Positions 26,543 through 36,080 of a stretch of 64,000 nucleotides of DNA are shown in pieces. The number at the start of each line of letters is the position of its first letter. Within the stretch, counting starts at the first letter, position 1. Position numbers and translations under genes: made by a program. The stretch spans positions 62,001-126,000 of the forward strand of contig WSXV01000005.1 in the NCBI GenBank assembly GCA_009773475.1, given 5' to 3'. The notes under the pieces were generated by a model. The model was not told where the DNA came from, made no database searches, and saw only the letters and a program-made list of their open reading frames with translations. This stretch comes from Desulfobulbaceae bacterium (GTDB lineage Bacteria > Desulfobacterota > Desulfobulbia > Desulfobulbales > Desulfocapsaceae).

Positions 26543-27418
26543 AGCAGACCTCTCATTAAAGGTTTGGCTTTTTTCGAATTCTCCCGGCATGCATCATCAA
26601 ACATATGAAAAATTCGGGCCTTTACAAAAAAAAGCAAAAATTTATAACAGGTTACAATTAGATTAAGTACTCAATAATTGTAAGTAAAGATGTGAAGTAA
26701 ATATTCTTCCTGAAATCTTTTATATTTGGATAGCCCAAGCTCCCATGGTGTAGGTTGAAAAAAATGGGCATTATTCTAGGCGTGGATTCAACCCCCATAC
26801 CGAGGAAATGTGGCTTTTGAAAAAGGCCTCTAGGACAGTAGTCATTTGTTCTGTACCTCCTCAGTAAAAGGGCGCAGCCTTTTTTATAACGATTCAGAAG
26901 TGCCCGATTTCACATGAAATGAAAAAAGAAAAAGTTAAATTCAATTTTACAGAAGCAATTTTTGCGCCACCAAGGGAAAAGAAATATTTTCCATCTAATT
27001 TCATGGTGTTATGGCTCACTTTCGGGAAAAGTTCCCTTCTTTCGCCGCTCTTCTGAGAAAACTATCTGTTCAAAATCGGGCACAATTCTAGCAAGCTTAC
27101 CAATATTAATGATGTAAATATTGGTGAAGTTATGGCGTTAGATGACAAATGTGATGATCGTTCAAAATCGGGCATGACTTTCATCCTTTGCACTTCGATG
27201 CATGGCCGGTGCGGTAATATTGATGGCCTCCCCATCACACTTCTTGTTACAGAATACTCCTTGAGAAATAGGTAATATCTGGAGTACAAAAGAGAGAGAT
27301 ATTGGTCCATTGCAACGACTCTTTGCTTGGAGGTCCGATGTGTATGTAGTGGCTGGCTTTTTAAAAGCAGCTTTTTCGGAGACCCGGCATCTTCCCTCCA
27401 CCATAAGCGGATTGAGAT
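26543..27418. other. Long gene-free region with short repeats
   Basis: 876 bp without a convincing gene. A 15-bp exact direct repeat gttcaaaatcgggca occurs at 27069 and 27160, and its core aaatcgggcac appears inverted at 26900-26910. Between the direct repeats is a hairpin accaatatt/aatattggt (27099-27125). These may be remnants of an insertion element or regulatory repeats. The minus-strand open frame at 27062-27565 has no family features and overlaps the start of the next gene. Confidence 0.45.
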
Positions 27419-30400
27419 ATGAAACATGTCATGCGAAAGGTGTTGACCAGCAAGTACCTGATTATTTCTGTGGTCGCCATTTTCCTCTATACCCTTGCCG
27501 GTTTTATCGTAGCGCCAAGGTTTATCCAATGGTACGCACCTAAATATGTCCAGGAAAACCTTCATTGCCAGGTAGGTATCAGCAAGGTCCGCATCAATCC
27601 GTTTTTATTAACCCTCGAGGTTGACCAATTCAGCTTGCATCAGGCAGATGGGCTTCCGTTACTTGCCTTTGACAGGCTCTTCGTTGACTTGGAGACGAAG
27701 AGTCTCGTCCAGTGGGCAATCATTGTGCGGGAGCTGAATCTTGATGGGCCGGATGTCCATCTGGTAGTTGAATCCGATGGATCGATTAACTTCGCAAAGC
27801 TCGTCACCACGCCGCCGCAAGATCCAGCACCCGCGCAGCCCGAATCCACTCCCCTGTCTTTTCTTCTCCAGACCGCCGCCATCCAGGGTGGGCGGGTTGC
27901 GGTTATGGATAAGCGGCAGAGCAACCCCGCTGAGTTCACCCTTCAGGGGCTTGAGCTGCATTTAAAGGATTTCTCCACCATCAAGGATCAGTCTGGAACG
28001 TTTCACCTGGTTGCTGCCACTGAAGAAAATGAATCGTTGCAGTGTGAAGGGGATCTTGCTCTTTTTCCCCTCCGCTCCAAGGGCAAGCTCACGTTGAATG
28101 CCATCCGGGGCGCCAGTTTGTGGGCATTTGTGCGGGATATGACTAATCTGGAGCAACCCGCCGGCCGGATCAATGTTTCCACCGATTATCACGTCAGCGC
28201 AGAGCACAGCCCTCTCCAGGTGGAACTTGCGGGACTTCGTGTGTCTTCTTCTGACTTGGCCCTCAAGCTCCTCAATACCGATGCGCCCTTCTTCCAACTC
28301 AAGAGAATGGAATTGAGCGTGCCGCGTTTTGATCTCACCGGCAAGGACGTACATGTGGGGCAGCTTCTTTTGGAGGATGGCGCTATGGATGCCCGTATCA
28401 GCGATGGCGGCGCTCTTAATCTGCAACAACTCCTTAGGGTGTCAGCACCGGAAAAATCGCCCGCAGAACAGAAGTCAGCGCCTTCCTCGCCAAGTGTCCC
28501 GTTCAAGGTGCGGGTAGACACCATTGATCTTAAGAATATTGCCGTGCAACTGGATGACCAAAGCCGAAAGACCCCGATCAAGGCGGCCATTGCCGGTGTA
28601 GATCTCCATTTGCAGGCAAGCCTGGAACTGGGGAGTGCTGCCAACAAAATTGCGGTTCAGGGGCTTACAAGTGAGGTCAAGGGAATACGTCTGCTGGCAG
28701 CGGCATCGCAGGAGCCGTTGTTTTCTGCAGAAACACTGAGGGTTGAGGATGGCAGCTGCGATATGGGCGCCCAGCGGATTACTTTTGGCCGCCTCGCCCT
28801 GGGGCAGGGGCAGCTTGAGGTTGGCTGGGACGCGAAGGGGCGACTCAACTGGCAGGAGCTTCTTCAGCCAAAAGCAACAGCGGACAAGGTGACGCAGGCC
28901 GGGCCAAGCCCCAATGCCGGTGCTGGCTGGGGCTTTCTGGTTAAGGCCCTTGAGGTGGATGATTTTAATGCAAAGCTGTCAGACCTGACGACCCACTCCG
29001 CAAAACCGGTGCTCAGTCTTAAGGGCTTCAATGCCAGAATGAGCGAGGTCGACGGCAAGTCTCCCATGGATTTCACCGTTCAGGTTCAAATGGAACAGGG
29101 AGGAAGCGCAACCGTAAAGGGATCCATCAACCCCGCTATTCCTTCGGTGGAGGCAGATTTGCAGCTCAAGGACCTGGTACTGACCCCTTTGCAGCCCTAT
29201 CTCGACCCGTATGTCACCCTGAAATTGCAGTCCGCAACGACATCATCGGAGGGGCATCTGCGTTATGGTATGCCGGGGGATAAACAGAAGGGCTCCTACG
29301 AGGGGAGTTTCAGTCTGGATAAACTGGTCCTGATGGAAGCCGGAGCCAAGAAGCCATACCTGAGCTGGAAAACCCTTAAACTTCCCAAGTGCAGGCTGAC
29401 CGTTGAGCCGAACAGGCTGGACGTGGCCGAGTTGATCATAGTTAAGCCGGCGGGAGAGTTGATCATCCAGAAAGACCAGAGCTTGAACCTTGTCAAGGTC
29501 TTGAAAAATCGGCCTGACAACATAAAGCCCGCCGCTTCTTCCCAGGTAGTCAAGGAAGTAGTCGAGGCGGTGGGCAATGAGGATGACCTTGCCTATTATA
29601 TCTCCAAGGTGCAGGTGAAAGACGGCGATCTGGTCTTCGCGGATTTGAGTCTCCGGCCCGGCTTTAAGACCAGGATCCATGACCTCAAGGGCACCGTCAT
29701 GGGGCTTTCCTCGGAGAAAAAGGCGCAGGCCAAGGTTCAGATGGATGGCCGTGTTGATAAATATGGGACGGCAAAAATCAGTGGCGTGATTCGTCTTGCT
29801 GATTTTAAACGTTCCACCGATATCACCATGATCTTTCGCAATGTGGAGATGAAAAATCTGTCCCCCTATTCAGGCAAATTTGCCGGTCGCCTGATTCAGT
29901 CCGGCAAGATGTCCGCTGACCTTCGCTATACGATTCAAGATTATAAGATGATTGGAGAGAACAAGATTGTCATCGATAACTTATTTTTGGGAGAGCAGGT
30001 TGACAATCCCGATGCGACCAGCCTTCCCCTCAATCTGGCGATTGCCCTTTTAAAAGATTCAAACGGCCGGATTGATATCGGCCTTCCTGTGACCGGAGAT
30101 TTGAATGACCCTCAGTTCAGTATCGGGCCGCTTATCTGGAAGATGTTCACCAATCTGATTATCAAAACGGTGGCCGCCCCGTTTCAGGCCTTGGGCGGTC
30201 TGTTGGGAGGTTCTGCGGAAACCTTTGACGCGGTGGTGTTCGATCCCGGAAGCGCCGAGCTCCTGCCGCCGGAGCAGGAAAAACTCCTGAAGATTGCCGA
30301 TGCCCTGAAGAGCCGACCCCAAATCAATCTGGTCATTCAGGGTCGGTACAGTCCGGAAGCTGATGGTGTGGAGTTTCAGGAACGCAGTGTGCGCCGCACG

Positions 30401-30901
30401 GTCCATAGCCGCCTGGGAGTAAAGTCCGGCCCCGAGGGCAATCCTGAGCCCCTTGATTTCGGTGATTCCAAGACCCAAAGCGTGCTGGAGAAGCTGTACA
30501 AAGAACGATTCGGCAAGGCCTCTCTGGATGAGCTTGAAAAAGGCCTGGAGACGGGGAGTATCAAGCCCAGCCGGTCTGCTCAAAATCGTAAAGGAAAGAG
30601 CAGCGAGCCGGGCAGATTTGCCAAGATGGCGGACAGCCTGCAGCTCTACAAGATCATTCCGGGCGGCAAGAGTCATGATCAGGCTGTGGGATGGGCGGAA
30701 GAACTGTATCTCCGGCTTGCCGAAGGCGAAAAGATTGAGGATAAAGTCTTTGTGAAGCTTGCCGAAGATCGTGCCCGGTCGATTGTAAGTCATCTGGAAA
30801 GTCAAGCGAAAATTCCGAAAGACCGTATGAATATAACGGCTTCTGAGCCGATCACTGGTGATGAACAGCCATCCGTTAAGCTCTCTTTAGATGCCCTTTA
30901 A
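27419..30901 (+). CDS. Giant DUF748 / AsmA-like envelope protein
   Basis: A 1160-residue protein with an uncleaved N-terminal membrane anchor (about 13-35, YLIISVVAIFLYTLAGFI) and a long periplasmic beta-rich body. The AsmA/DUF748 signature follows the anchor (GISKVRINPFLLTLEVDQFSL) and the repeat-like strands continue to about residue 920. The C-terminus looks like an OmpA-type domain split by an insertion: FDPGSAELLPPEQEKLLKIA near 940 and AEDRARSIVSHLESQAKIP near 1120. AsmA-like proteins of this size are thought to bridge the periplasm and help lipid transport. It is a paralogue of the 1212-residue protein at 47486-51124. The Shine-Dalgarno is weak; an ATG 4 codons downstream is possible. 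Confidence 0.88.
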   Translation: MKHVMRKVLTSKYLIISVVAIFLYTLAGFIVAPRFIQWYAPKYVQENLHCQVGISKVRINPFLLTLEVDQFSLHQADGLPLLAFDRLFVDLETKSLVQWAIIVRELNLDGPDVHLVVESDGSINFAKLVTTPPQDPAPAQPESTPLSFLLQTAAIQGGRVAVMDKRQSNPAEFTLQGLELHLKDFSTIKDQSGTFHLVAATEENESLQCEGDLALFPLRSKGKLTLNAIRGASLWAFVRDMTNLEQPAGRINVSTDYHVSAEHSPLQVELAGLRVSSSDLALKLLNTDAPFFQLKRMELSVPRFDLTGKDVHVGQLLLEDGAMDARISDGGALNLQQLLRVSAPEKSPAEQKSAPSSPSVPFKVRVDTIDLKNIAVQLDDQSRKTPIKAAIAGVDLHLQASLELGSAANKIAVQGLTSEVKGIRLLAAASQEPLFSAETLRVEDGSCDMGAQRITFGRLALGQGQLEVGWDAKGRLNWQELLQPKATADKVTQAGPSPNAGAGWGFLVKALEVDDFNAKLSDLTTHSAKPVLSLKGFNARMSEVDGKSPMDFTVQVQMEQGGSATVKGSINPAIPSVEADLQLKDLVLTPLQPYLDPYVTLKLQSATTSSEGHLRYGMPGDKQKGSYEGSFSLDKLVLMEAGAKKPYLSWKTLKLPKCRLTVEPNRLDVAELIIVKPAGELIIQKDQSLNLVKVLKNRPDNIKPAASSQVVKEVVEAVGNEDDLAYYISKVQVKDGDLVFADLSLRPGFKTRIHDLKGTVMGLSSEKKAQAKVQMDGRVDKYGTAKISGVIRLADFKRSTDITMIFRNVEMKNLSPYSGKFAGRLIQSGKMSADLRYTIQDYKMIGENKIVIDNLFLGEQVDNPDATSLPLNLAIALLKDSNGRIDIGLPVTGDLNDPQFSIGPLIWKMFTNLIIKTVAAPFQALGGLLGGSAETFDAVVFDPGSAELLPPEQEKLLKIADALKSRPQINLVIQGRYSPEADGVEFQERSVRRTVHSRLGVKSGPEGNPEPLDFGDSKTQSVLEKLYKERFGKASLDELEKGLETGSIKPSRSAQNRKGKSSEPGRFAKMADSLQLYKIIPGGKSHDQAVGWAEELYLRLAEGEKIEDKVFVKLAEDRARSIVSHLESQAKIPKDRMNITASEPITGDEQPSVKLSLDAL

Positions 30902-30965
30902 ATGATTGTTGCAGCCCGTAAAGAGGATATGGAAATTTTTACAACAGTCAAAGGACCAGACGAAA

Positions 30966-31484
30966 ATGCTTCCTCACCATCGTATTGAAATTCTCCAGGC
31001 TGATATCACAACACTTTCCGTGGATGCCATTGTCAATGCGGCCAATGAATCCCTGCTCGGTGGTGGTGGAGTCGACGGGGCAATTCATCGGGCGGCAGGG
31101 CCGCAGCTTTTGCAGGAGTGTATGGCCCTTAATGGATGTAAAACCGGATCTGCCAAGATCACGAAAGGATACAATCTTCCCGCCAAATTTATTATCCATA
31201 CCGTAGGACCGGTCTGGCAGGGCGGGGTCCATAATGAGAGCGCGCTTCTTGCGTCCTGCTACACGGAGTGCCTGAAGATTGCCGCTGAAAAGGGACTCAC
31301 AACCATCGCCTTTCCTGCCATAAGTTGCGGGGTGTATGGCTTTCCGGTGCCCAAGGCAGCGGGCATTGCTATTCAGACAGTTGTTTCATTTCTGCAGAAA
31401 AATCCCGCCATAACGGTTATCTTTGCCTGTTTCAATGGATCCGTCCAGAAGGCTCTGGCCGAGGCCCTTGTCCAGAGCGCCTAA
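30966..31484 (+). CDS. Macro-domain protein (ADP-ribose / O-acetyl-ADP-ribose hydrolase type)
   Basis: A 172-residue single macro domain of the YmdB/MacroD type, predicted to bind ADP-ribose and remove O-acetyl or mono-ADP-ribosyl groups. Motifs seen: [20 protein letters not shown], the [15 protein letters not shown] loop, [13 protein letters not shown] and [12 protein letters not shown]. The Asn and Asp used in catalysis (NAANES, GVDGAIH) are present. The start at 30966 has aaagga upstream; a longer frame to 30906 adds 20 residues that do not belong to the fold. It lies 64 bp after the DUF748 gene and 81 bp before thiM, so it may be co-transcribed. No toxin with ADP-ribosyltransferase motifs is adjacent. 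Confidence 0.93.
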   Translation: MLPHHRIEILQADITTLSVDAIVNAANESLLGGGGVDGAIHRAAGPQLLQECMALNGCKTGSAKITKGYNLPAKFIIHTVGPVWQGGVHNESALLASCYTECLKIAAEKGLTTIAFPAISCGVYGFPVPKAAGIAIQTVVSFLQKNPAITVIFACFNGSVQKALAEALVQSA

Positions 31485-31565
31485 AAAAACATTCCAGCTG
31501 ATGCTGGTTTCCCGTACCCTTGAGTTTCACCTTTAGAGAAGGTTTTCATTATGGAGATGCAATAG

Positions 31566-32369
31566 ATGCAATCATATACCATTGAACTGCTTGCTAAAAT
31601 CAGAGAAAAGGCGCCGCTTATTCACAATATCACCAATTTCGTGGTGATGAACAGCTCCGCCAATATCCTCCTGGCCACCGGCGCGTCCCCGGTCATGGCC
31701 CATTGCCTGGCTGAAATGGAAGAAATGACCTCCCTTGCCGACGCCCTGGTTCTCAATGTCGGGACACTTCAGGAGGACTGGCTCGAGTCCATGATTTGCG
31801 CTGCTAAAACCGCCAATTCCAGAGGCATACCGGTTATCCTCGATCCTGTCGGGGCAGGGGCGACCACATTTCGAACTGAGGCGATTCAAAAGATCCTGCA
31901 ACACTGCTCGGTCTCTGTACTGCGCGGGAATTGTTCAGAGGTCTTTTCCATCGGTTCTTCTGCAATCAAAACCAAAGGGGTGGATTCTTCCCTTTCTTTT
32001 TCCGATCAGATGGTGGCGACTGCCAAGGCAATGGCCCTGGAGAAAAAATGTATCCTTGCCATCTCAGGAGAGGAGGATTGCATAACCGATGGGGCTAAGA
32101 CCTATCGGGTGCGCAACGGGCAGCCGATCATGACAAAGGTAACGGGGATTGGCTGCGGGCTCAGCGCAGTAACCGCTGCCTTTTGTGCGGTGGCGGAAGG
32201 GAAACTCGTCGAGGCCACCGCCGCAGCCTTCGGGTTTTACGGGCTCTGTGGCGATCTGGCGGTGAAAGTCAGCGATAAGCCGGGGAGCTTTCAGGTGGCC
32301 TTTATCGACGCTCTCTATTCCACCGGAGCCGAAGATATTATGCGCTCGCTCAAGGTGACGGAAGTCTGA
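31566..32369 (+). CDS. thiM: Hydroxyethylthiazole kinase
   Basis: Phosphorylates 4-methyl-5-(2-hydroxyethyl)thiazole with ATP in thiamine salvage. The 267 residues match the family. Signature blocks are PLIHNITNFVVMNSSAN, LVLNVGTLQ, IPVILDPVGAGATTFRT, LRGNCSEV and VTGIGCGLSAVTAAF, the last containing the anion hole and catalytic Cys. tggag precedes the ATG. Other salvage genes (thiD, thiE) are not in the window and the 81-bp leader shows none of the conserved TPP riboswitch core, so its regulation is unclear. nifJ, which needs TPP, is in the same window but far away. Confidence 0.96.
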   Translation: MQSYTIELLAKIREKAPLIHNITNFVVMNSSANILLATGASPVMAHCLAEMEEMTSLADALVLNVGTLQEDWLESMICAAKTANSRGIPVILDPVGAGATTFRTEAIQKILQHCSVSVLRGNCSEVFSIGSSAIKTKGVDSSLSFSDQMVATAKAMALEKKCILAISGEEDCITDGAKTYRVRNGQPIMTKVTGIGCGLSAVTAAFCAVAEGKLVEATAAAFGFYGLCGDLAVKVSDKPGSFQVAFIDALYSTGAEDIMRSLKVTEV

Positions 32370-32594
32370 GGCGCTGCCCATTATAAGCATTCCTGTGAAA
32401 AGTGAAGATGCGAGTTTAAATTATACCGGTCTCCATAAGCATAAAGGTGAAGAGATTGGTCTTTATGATACTGTGGTTGGTACCGATGATTATTTGAAGA
32501 CATTAAATAATGTTGTTGAGGGGACTTGAGAAAATGAGGGTTGCAACCGTAAGAAATGAGAAGAAATGATGAAAGATAGCTTTTTTCACCGACC

Positions 32595-33830
32595 ATGAAG
32601 ATCCTCCATCTCCTCAGTCAACGGCCCGAATGTACCGGCAGCGGCGTCTATCTTCAGAATATCATCGACCAGGCACGACGTGCCGGTCACCGGAATATGC
32701 TGCTGGCCGGGATCCCCGCCGGGCCTGCCCCCGTCCTGCCTTGCCTGGAAGGGCAGGACTCCTGCTACCTCACCTTTTCCGGGGGCGATCTGCCGTTTCC
32801 CGTGGCCGGGATGAGCGATGTCATGCCCTATGAAAGCAGCCGTTTTCGCGAGTTGGATGCGGAGGCCATCGACAAATACCAAGAGGCCTTTGCCGGAAAA
32901 ATAAGGGCGGCCGTCGCTTCTTTCCAGCCCGATCTAATCCACAGCCATCATCTCTGGTTGATGACCAGCACCGCAAGGCAGCTGCTGCCTGATCTTCCCA
33001 TGGTCAGCACCTGTCATTCCACGGATCTGCGTCAGTATATCAACTGCCCACATCTCCGGGAAAGGGTCACCATCCCCTGCCGGAATCTTGACCGGGTAAT
33101 GGCCCTGAATAACGAACAGGCGACAACCATTGAAACATTGTACGGAATCGTGCCCGAGCGCATCCGGGTGGTGGGTGGCGGGTATAATGAGGCGCTGTTT
33201 GTGGAGGTGGAAAAGCTGGCGGTGCCGCCCTGCGAGATGGTCTATGCCGGCAAGCTGTCCCGCTCCAAGGGAGTACCGTGGTTGTTGCGTGCCATTCAGA
33301 GGCTGGGGAATCTGCCCCTGCGTCTCCACCTGTGTGGCAGCGGAAGCGGCGCGGAGGAAGAGGAGTGCCGGGCACTGGCGGCGGAATTGGGCGAACGGGT
33401 CATTCTGCACGGCCGGGTGAGTCAGCAGGAGCTGGCCGGACTCCTTGGGAAAAGCCATCTTTTTGTTTTGCCCTCGTTATATGAAGGCCTGCCCCTTGTC
33501 CTTTTAGAGTCCCTTGCCTGCGGCTGCCGCATCGTCACAACGAATCTTCCGGGATGTCGGGCGCTCTTTGGAGAGGCGAAGAGTGATCTGGTGGAGATGC
33601 TTACCCTGCCCCCACTGGAGGAAGTTGATAAACCTTTTGCCAAAGACTGGCCCCGACTGGAGGCCATGCTTGCCGAGGCGATCACCAGGCATGTTGGACG
33701 GGTCATGCAGGGTTCTCTTCCTAATCAGGAGGAAATCTCCAGAATCACTGCGCCTTATACCTGGCGAGGGGTCTTTGCCAAAATCGAGTCGGTCTATAAT
33801 GAGGCTCTTGAACTCCATGGGGTCAGATAG
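32595..33830 (+). CDS. Glycosyltransferase family 4-type protein
   Basis: A 411-residue GT-B fold glycosyltransferase that should transfer a sugar from a nucleotide-sugar donor to a glycan or lipid acceptor. The N-terminal domain starts with ILHLLSQRPECTGSGVYLQN and has the ARHSHHLW-like stretch LIHSHHLW. The C-terminal donor domain carries VYAGKLSRSKG, LHGRVSQQELAGLL, and the E-x7-E signature in FVLPSLYEGLPLVLLESLAC. No membrane segment is seen, so it probably works at the cytoplasmic face of the inner membrane. The tail overlaps the convergent NodB-like gene by 37 bp. It may be functionally linked to the FemAB-like and NodB-like genes next door. Confidence 0.92.
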   Translation: MKILHLLSQRPECTGSGVYLQNIIDQARRAGHRNMLLAGIPAGPAPVLPCLEGQDSCYLTFSGGDLPFPVAGMSDVMPYESSRFRELDAEAIDKYQEAFAGKIRAAVASFQPDLIHSHHLWLMTSTARQLLPDLPMVSTCHSTDLRQYINCPHLRERVTIPCRNLDRVMALNNEQATTIETLYGIVPERIRVVGGGYNEALFVEVEKLAVPPCEMVYAGKLSRSKGVPWLLRAIQRLGNLPLRLHLCGSGSGAEEEECRALAAELGERVILHGRVSQQELAGLLGKSHLFVLPSLYEGLPLVLLESLACGCRIVTTNLPGCRALFGEAKSDLVEMLTLPPLEEVDKPFAKDWPRLEAMLAEAITRHVGRVMQGSLPNQEEISRITAPYTWRGVFAKIESVYNEALELHGVR

Positions 33831-34963
33831 ATCGGCCGGTTTCGCGAAAAAAACTCTATCCGGGCCAGGCTCACTGGCCCGTCTCGTTCAATGATCTCCA
33901 TCCTTCCGTTCCTGATCTGCCAAGCCCGATTCTGCTCGTCCCTGATTTTAAGAAAAAATTCGGGGGCTATGCCGCTAAGATTCGGCACCTGACTGACATC
34001 AATCTCCACCCCTTCAGCCTGCGGCCTGATTGTCGCCAGGCTGTGATAGGCAAACTGACTCCAGCAGGCGGCCGTGTCCGGGGCGGCCATCCGGTTGAAT
34101 TCGCGGCAACAGGCCGTGAGGAAGTCTCCCCAGGGGGCAATGACCTCTTCGTTTCGCTGCGGGTCGGGATGGAGCAGATTCTTCCAGTGCAGGCTGACCA
34201 CTGGGCCAACGGGCGGCAAGGAAGGTCTCGCGGCCTGAACATTCCAGGGGGTTAAGGCCGGGTGCCGCTCGATGAGCAGGACGTCATTTTCCCAGGTGAT
34301 TTTTTCATGAAGCGGAGGCGTGTACTGACGGGCCCGGGAAAAGATCGTGGTGACATAGCGGACGCCGTAATCGGCGAGAATGGCTTGAAATGACTGGTCA
34401 TCGTTGCCGAAGCTGTGACGGAGGGCGGGCGGCACAAAGGAGCGGGGAAACGGCCCCAGGCCGTTTTCGTCCATGATCGCGGCAAAGGCGTCCAGATGCT
34501 GACGGATAAGTTCCGGCGGACGCATGATGCCTGTTGGGTCATGGAATTCGGTGCGTTCCATCCTGCCATTCTGCCAGAATTCGTGGCCGACTCCGTGCAG
34601 CCCGATTTCCAGATGATTGCTGCCCGCCCGGAGAAAATCGGCGGTCTCATCCAGGGACTCTTCCATTCGGCAGGGGTTGCGCCAGTCCCTGCCCATCCAT
34701 GTGGCGGTGGGGACATGGCGCAGCAGGTCGCTACGATCCCACTCGCACAGGACCATGGAGATCTGGATGCGCATCTGCAGGCGCTTGGCCAGAAGGAGAA
34801 GGGCCCGGTAATCTTCCAGGCAGTGATCTCGATCCATGCCGGTGCGATAGGGCTCATTGACCGCCGAGCCATCCAGTCCCTGCCACCAGCCTGTGTCTTC
34901 GACCACCACCATCAGCGGTTGGGGAAGGGTGATCAAAAATCCATTATGCTGCAAAGGCTCCAT
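33794..34963 (-). CDS. Polysaccharide deacetylase-like (NodB-fold) protein
   Basis: A 389-residue protein without a signal peptide. Features that recall the NodB/CE4-related fold are an acidic motif after the first strand (MVVVEDTGWW), an H-x3-H motif in EIGLHGVGHEFW at about residue 120 and a later RSFVPPALRHSFG. These are the positions of the catalytic Asp and metal-binding His in deacetylases, but overall similarity is not strong and the length is greater than usual. It is the last gene of a minus-strand operon PP2C - FemAB-like - this gene, 14 bp after the FemAB-like stop codon. A role in surface glycan processing is inferred from context. Confidence 0.68.
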   Translation of the reverse strand: MEPLQHNGFLITLPQPLMVVVEDTGWWQGLDGSAVNEPYRTGMDRDHCLEDYRALLLLAKRLQMRIQISMVLCEWDRSDLLRHVPTATWMGRDWRNPCRMEESLDETADFLRAGSNHLEIGLHGVGHEFWQNGRMERTEFHDPTGIMRPPELIRQHLDAFAAIMDENGLGPFPRSFVPPALRHSFGNDDQSFQAILADYGVRYVTTIFSRARQYTPPLHEKITWENDVLLIERHPALTPWNVQAARPSLPPVGPVVSLHWKNLLHPDPQRNEEVIAPWGDFLTACCREFNRMAAPDTAACWSQFAYHSLATIRPQAEGVEIDVSQVPNLSGIAPEFFLKIRDEQNRAWQIRNGRMEIIERDGPVSLARIEFFSRNRPIYLTPWSSRASL

Positions 34964-34977
34964 GGCTATTCGTTTGT

Positions 34978-36039
34978 CTACAGGCTGATCCAGCGCCGCA
35001 GGGCCGGGCCGGTGGTACGGGAAAGGTCGAGATCAAGCTCCTTCCAGGGCTCGATAGCAAGACTCTCGCATTCAGGATTCCAGTGGTGCGGTTTCCTTGA
35101 GAAAATGTGCCAGGTCAGGGGACGAACCTCGGCACCCCACTGTTTTTTGAATCGATAGGTTGGGGCCCCGGGTGAAGATCTGCCGAAATCAAAATAACCA
35201 AGGCCCTGCTCGTAGCCATACGACAACATCCGCCAGTAGAGAAGCATATTGGGGCAGAGGGGCCGGAAGGCCCGTAGCGATGAGGCCCAGGGATTGTAGA
35301 GGGTGTCGCCCAGTTGCAGAACCAGAGCGGCGGCTACAGGCGGCGCACCTTCTCCCTCGATCAGGATGATGGCGGCCTGCTTGCCGAACTCCTGCAGGAT
35401 CTCGGCAAAAAATGACAGGGAATGAACCGGGGAGCCCAGATCTCGCATATTCTCTGAGAAGACCGAATAGAAGGGGGCAAGCAATTCTGCCCCGCCAACG
35501 CGGTCGCGACACCCGCAATGGCGGGCCTTTCGGACCTGATTGCGAACCTTGGAGTCGAGGGAGTGCCAAAGTTCTTCGCCTGAAGCGGGAAGGGGCCGCC
35601 GGAGACCGACCTTGAAGCTGTGGGCCTGATGACTGTATTGGTTTGGGATCGCGAAGCCTCTTTCCTGCAGGAAGGTAAGGGGGTGATCCTGGCGCAGCTC
35701 CAAATGGACGGCCCCGACTTTTTCGGCCAGGGCCAGCGCCTCTTCAAAGAGGAACTGCTCAATGGCGGAATTATCGGCCAGAATGCCGGTGAAATCGAGG
35801 AAGGGCAGGGAGATAAGTCTACTCTCCTTACCGGGTGGGGAAAAATGAACAAGGGGAAGAATGCCGACAATTTTTTGTTTGCCGTTTATTTCCTGATTGG
35901 CGCTGAGGAAATAGGTTGGATGTTCATATGTTTTCTCGAAAATTTCGCGCCAGCGGCAGAGATGAAAGGGCGTCCCGCCAGCTGTGGATGTGACATACGA
36001 ATCCCAGAGAGTTGGCGAGTTACAGGCACAGGTGAGCAT
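34978..36039 (-). CDS. FemAB-like GNAT-fold protein (exopolysaccharide / PEP-CTERM type)
   Basis: A 353-residue protein with two GNAT-like lobes as in FemABX aminoacyl- and acyltransferases. The N-terminal block FHLCRWREIFEKTYEHPTYF followed by KIVGILPLVHFSPPG, and the middle KVRNQVRKARHCG block, match the FemAB-type proteins found in exosortase/PEP-CTERM and exopolysaccharide loci. The C-terminal lobe has YFDFGRSSPGAPTYRFKKQW. Known FemABX proteins modify peptidoglycan with amino acids; the acceptor of this subgroup is not established. It is the middle gene of the PP2C - FemAB - NodB-like operon, 41 bp after the phosphatase gene. No exosortase or PEP-CTERM protein is seen in the window. Confidence 0.87.
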   Translation of the reverse strand: MLTCACNSPTLWDSYVTSTAGGTPFHLCRWREIFEKTYEHPTYFLSANQEINGKQKIVGILPLVHFSPPGKESRLISLPFLDFTGILADNSAIEQFLFEEALALAEKVGAVHLELRQDHPLTFLQERGFAIPNQYSHQAHSFKVGLRRPLPASGEELWHSLDSKVRNQVRKARHCGCRDRVGGAELLAPFYSVFSENMRDLGSPVHSLSFFAEILQEFGKQAAIILIEGEGAPPVAAALVLQLGDTLYNPWASSLRAFRPLCPNMLLYWRMLSYGYEQGLGYFDFGRSSPGAPTYRFKKQWGAEVRPLTWHIFSRKPHHWNPECESLAIEPWKELDLDLSRTTGPALRRWISL

Positions 36040-36080
36040 TACTTTACGGTCTTGCCGGGATCATGGGCAGTGGGAAGAGA

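Noticed and set aside
27062-27565. 167-codon minus-strand open frame before the DUF748 gene
   Set aside because: Overlaps the start of the well-supported DUF748 gene and shows no protein features.
31485-31565. TPP riboswitch before thiM
   Set aside because: The 81-bp leader lacks the conserved CTGAGA and ACCTGATCTGG-type cores.
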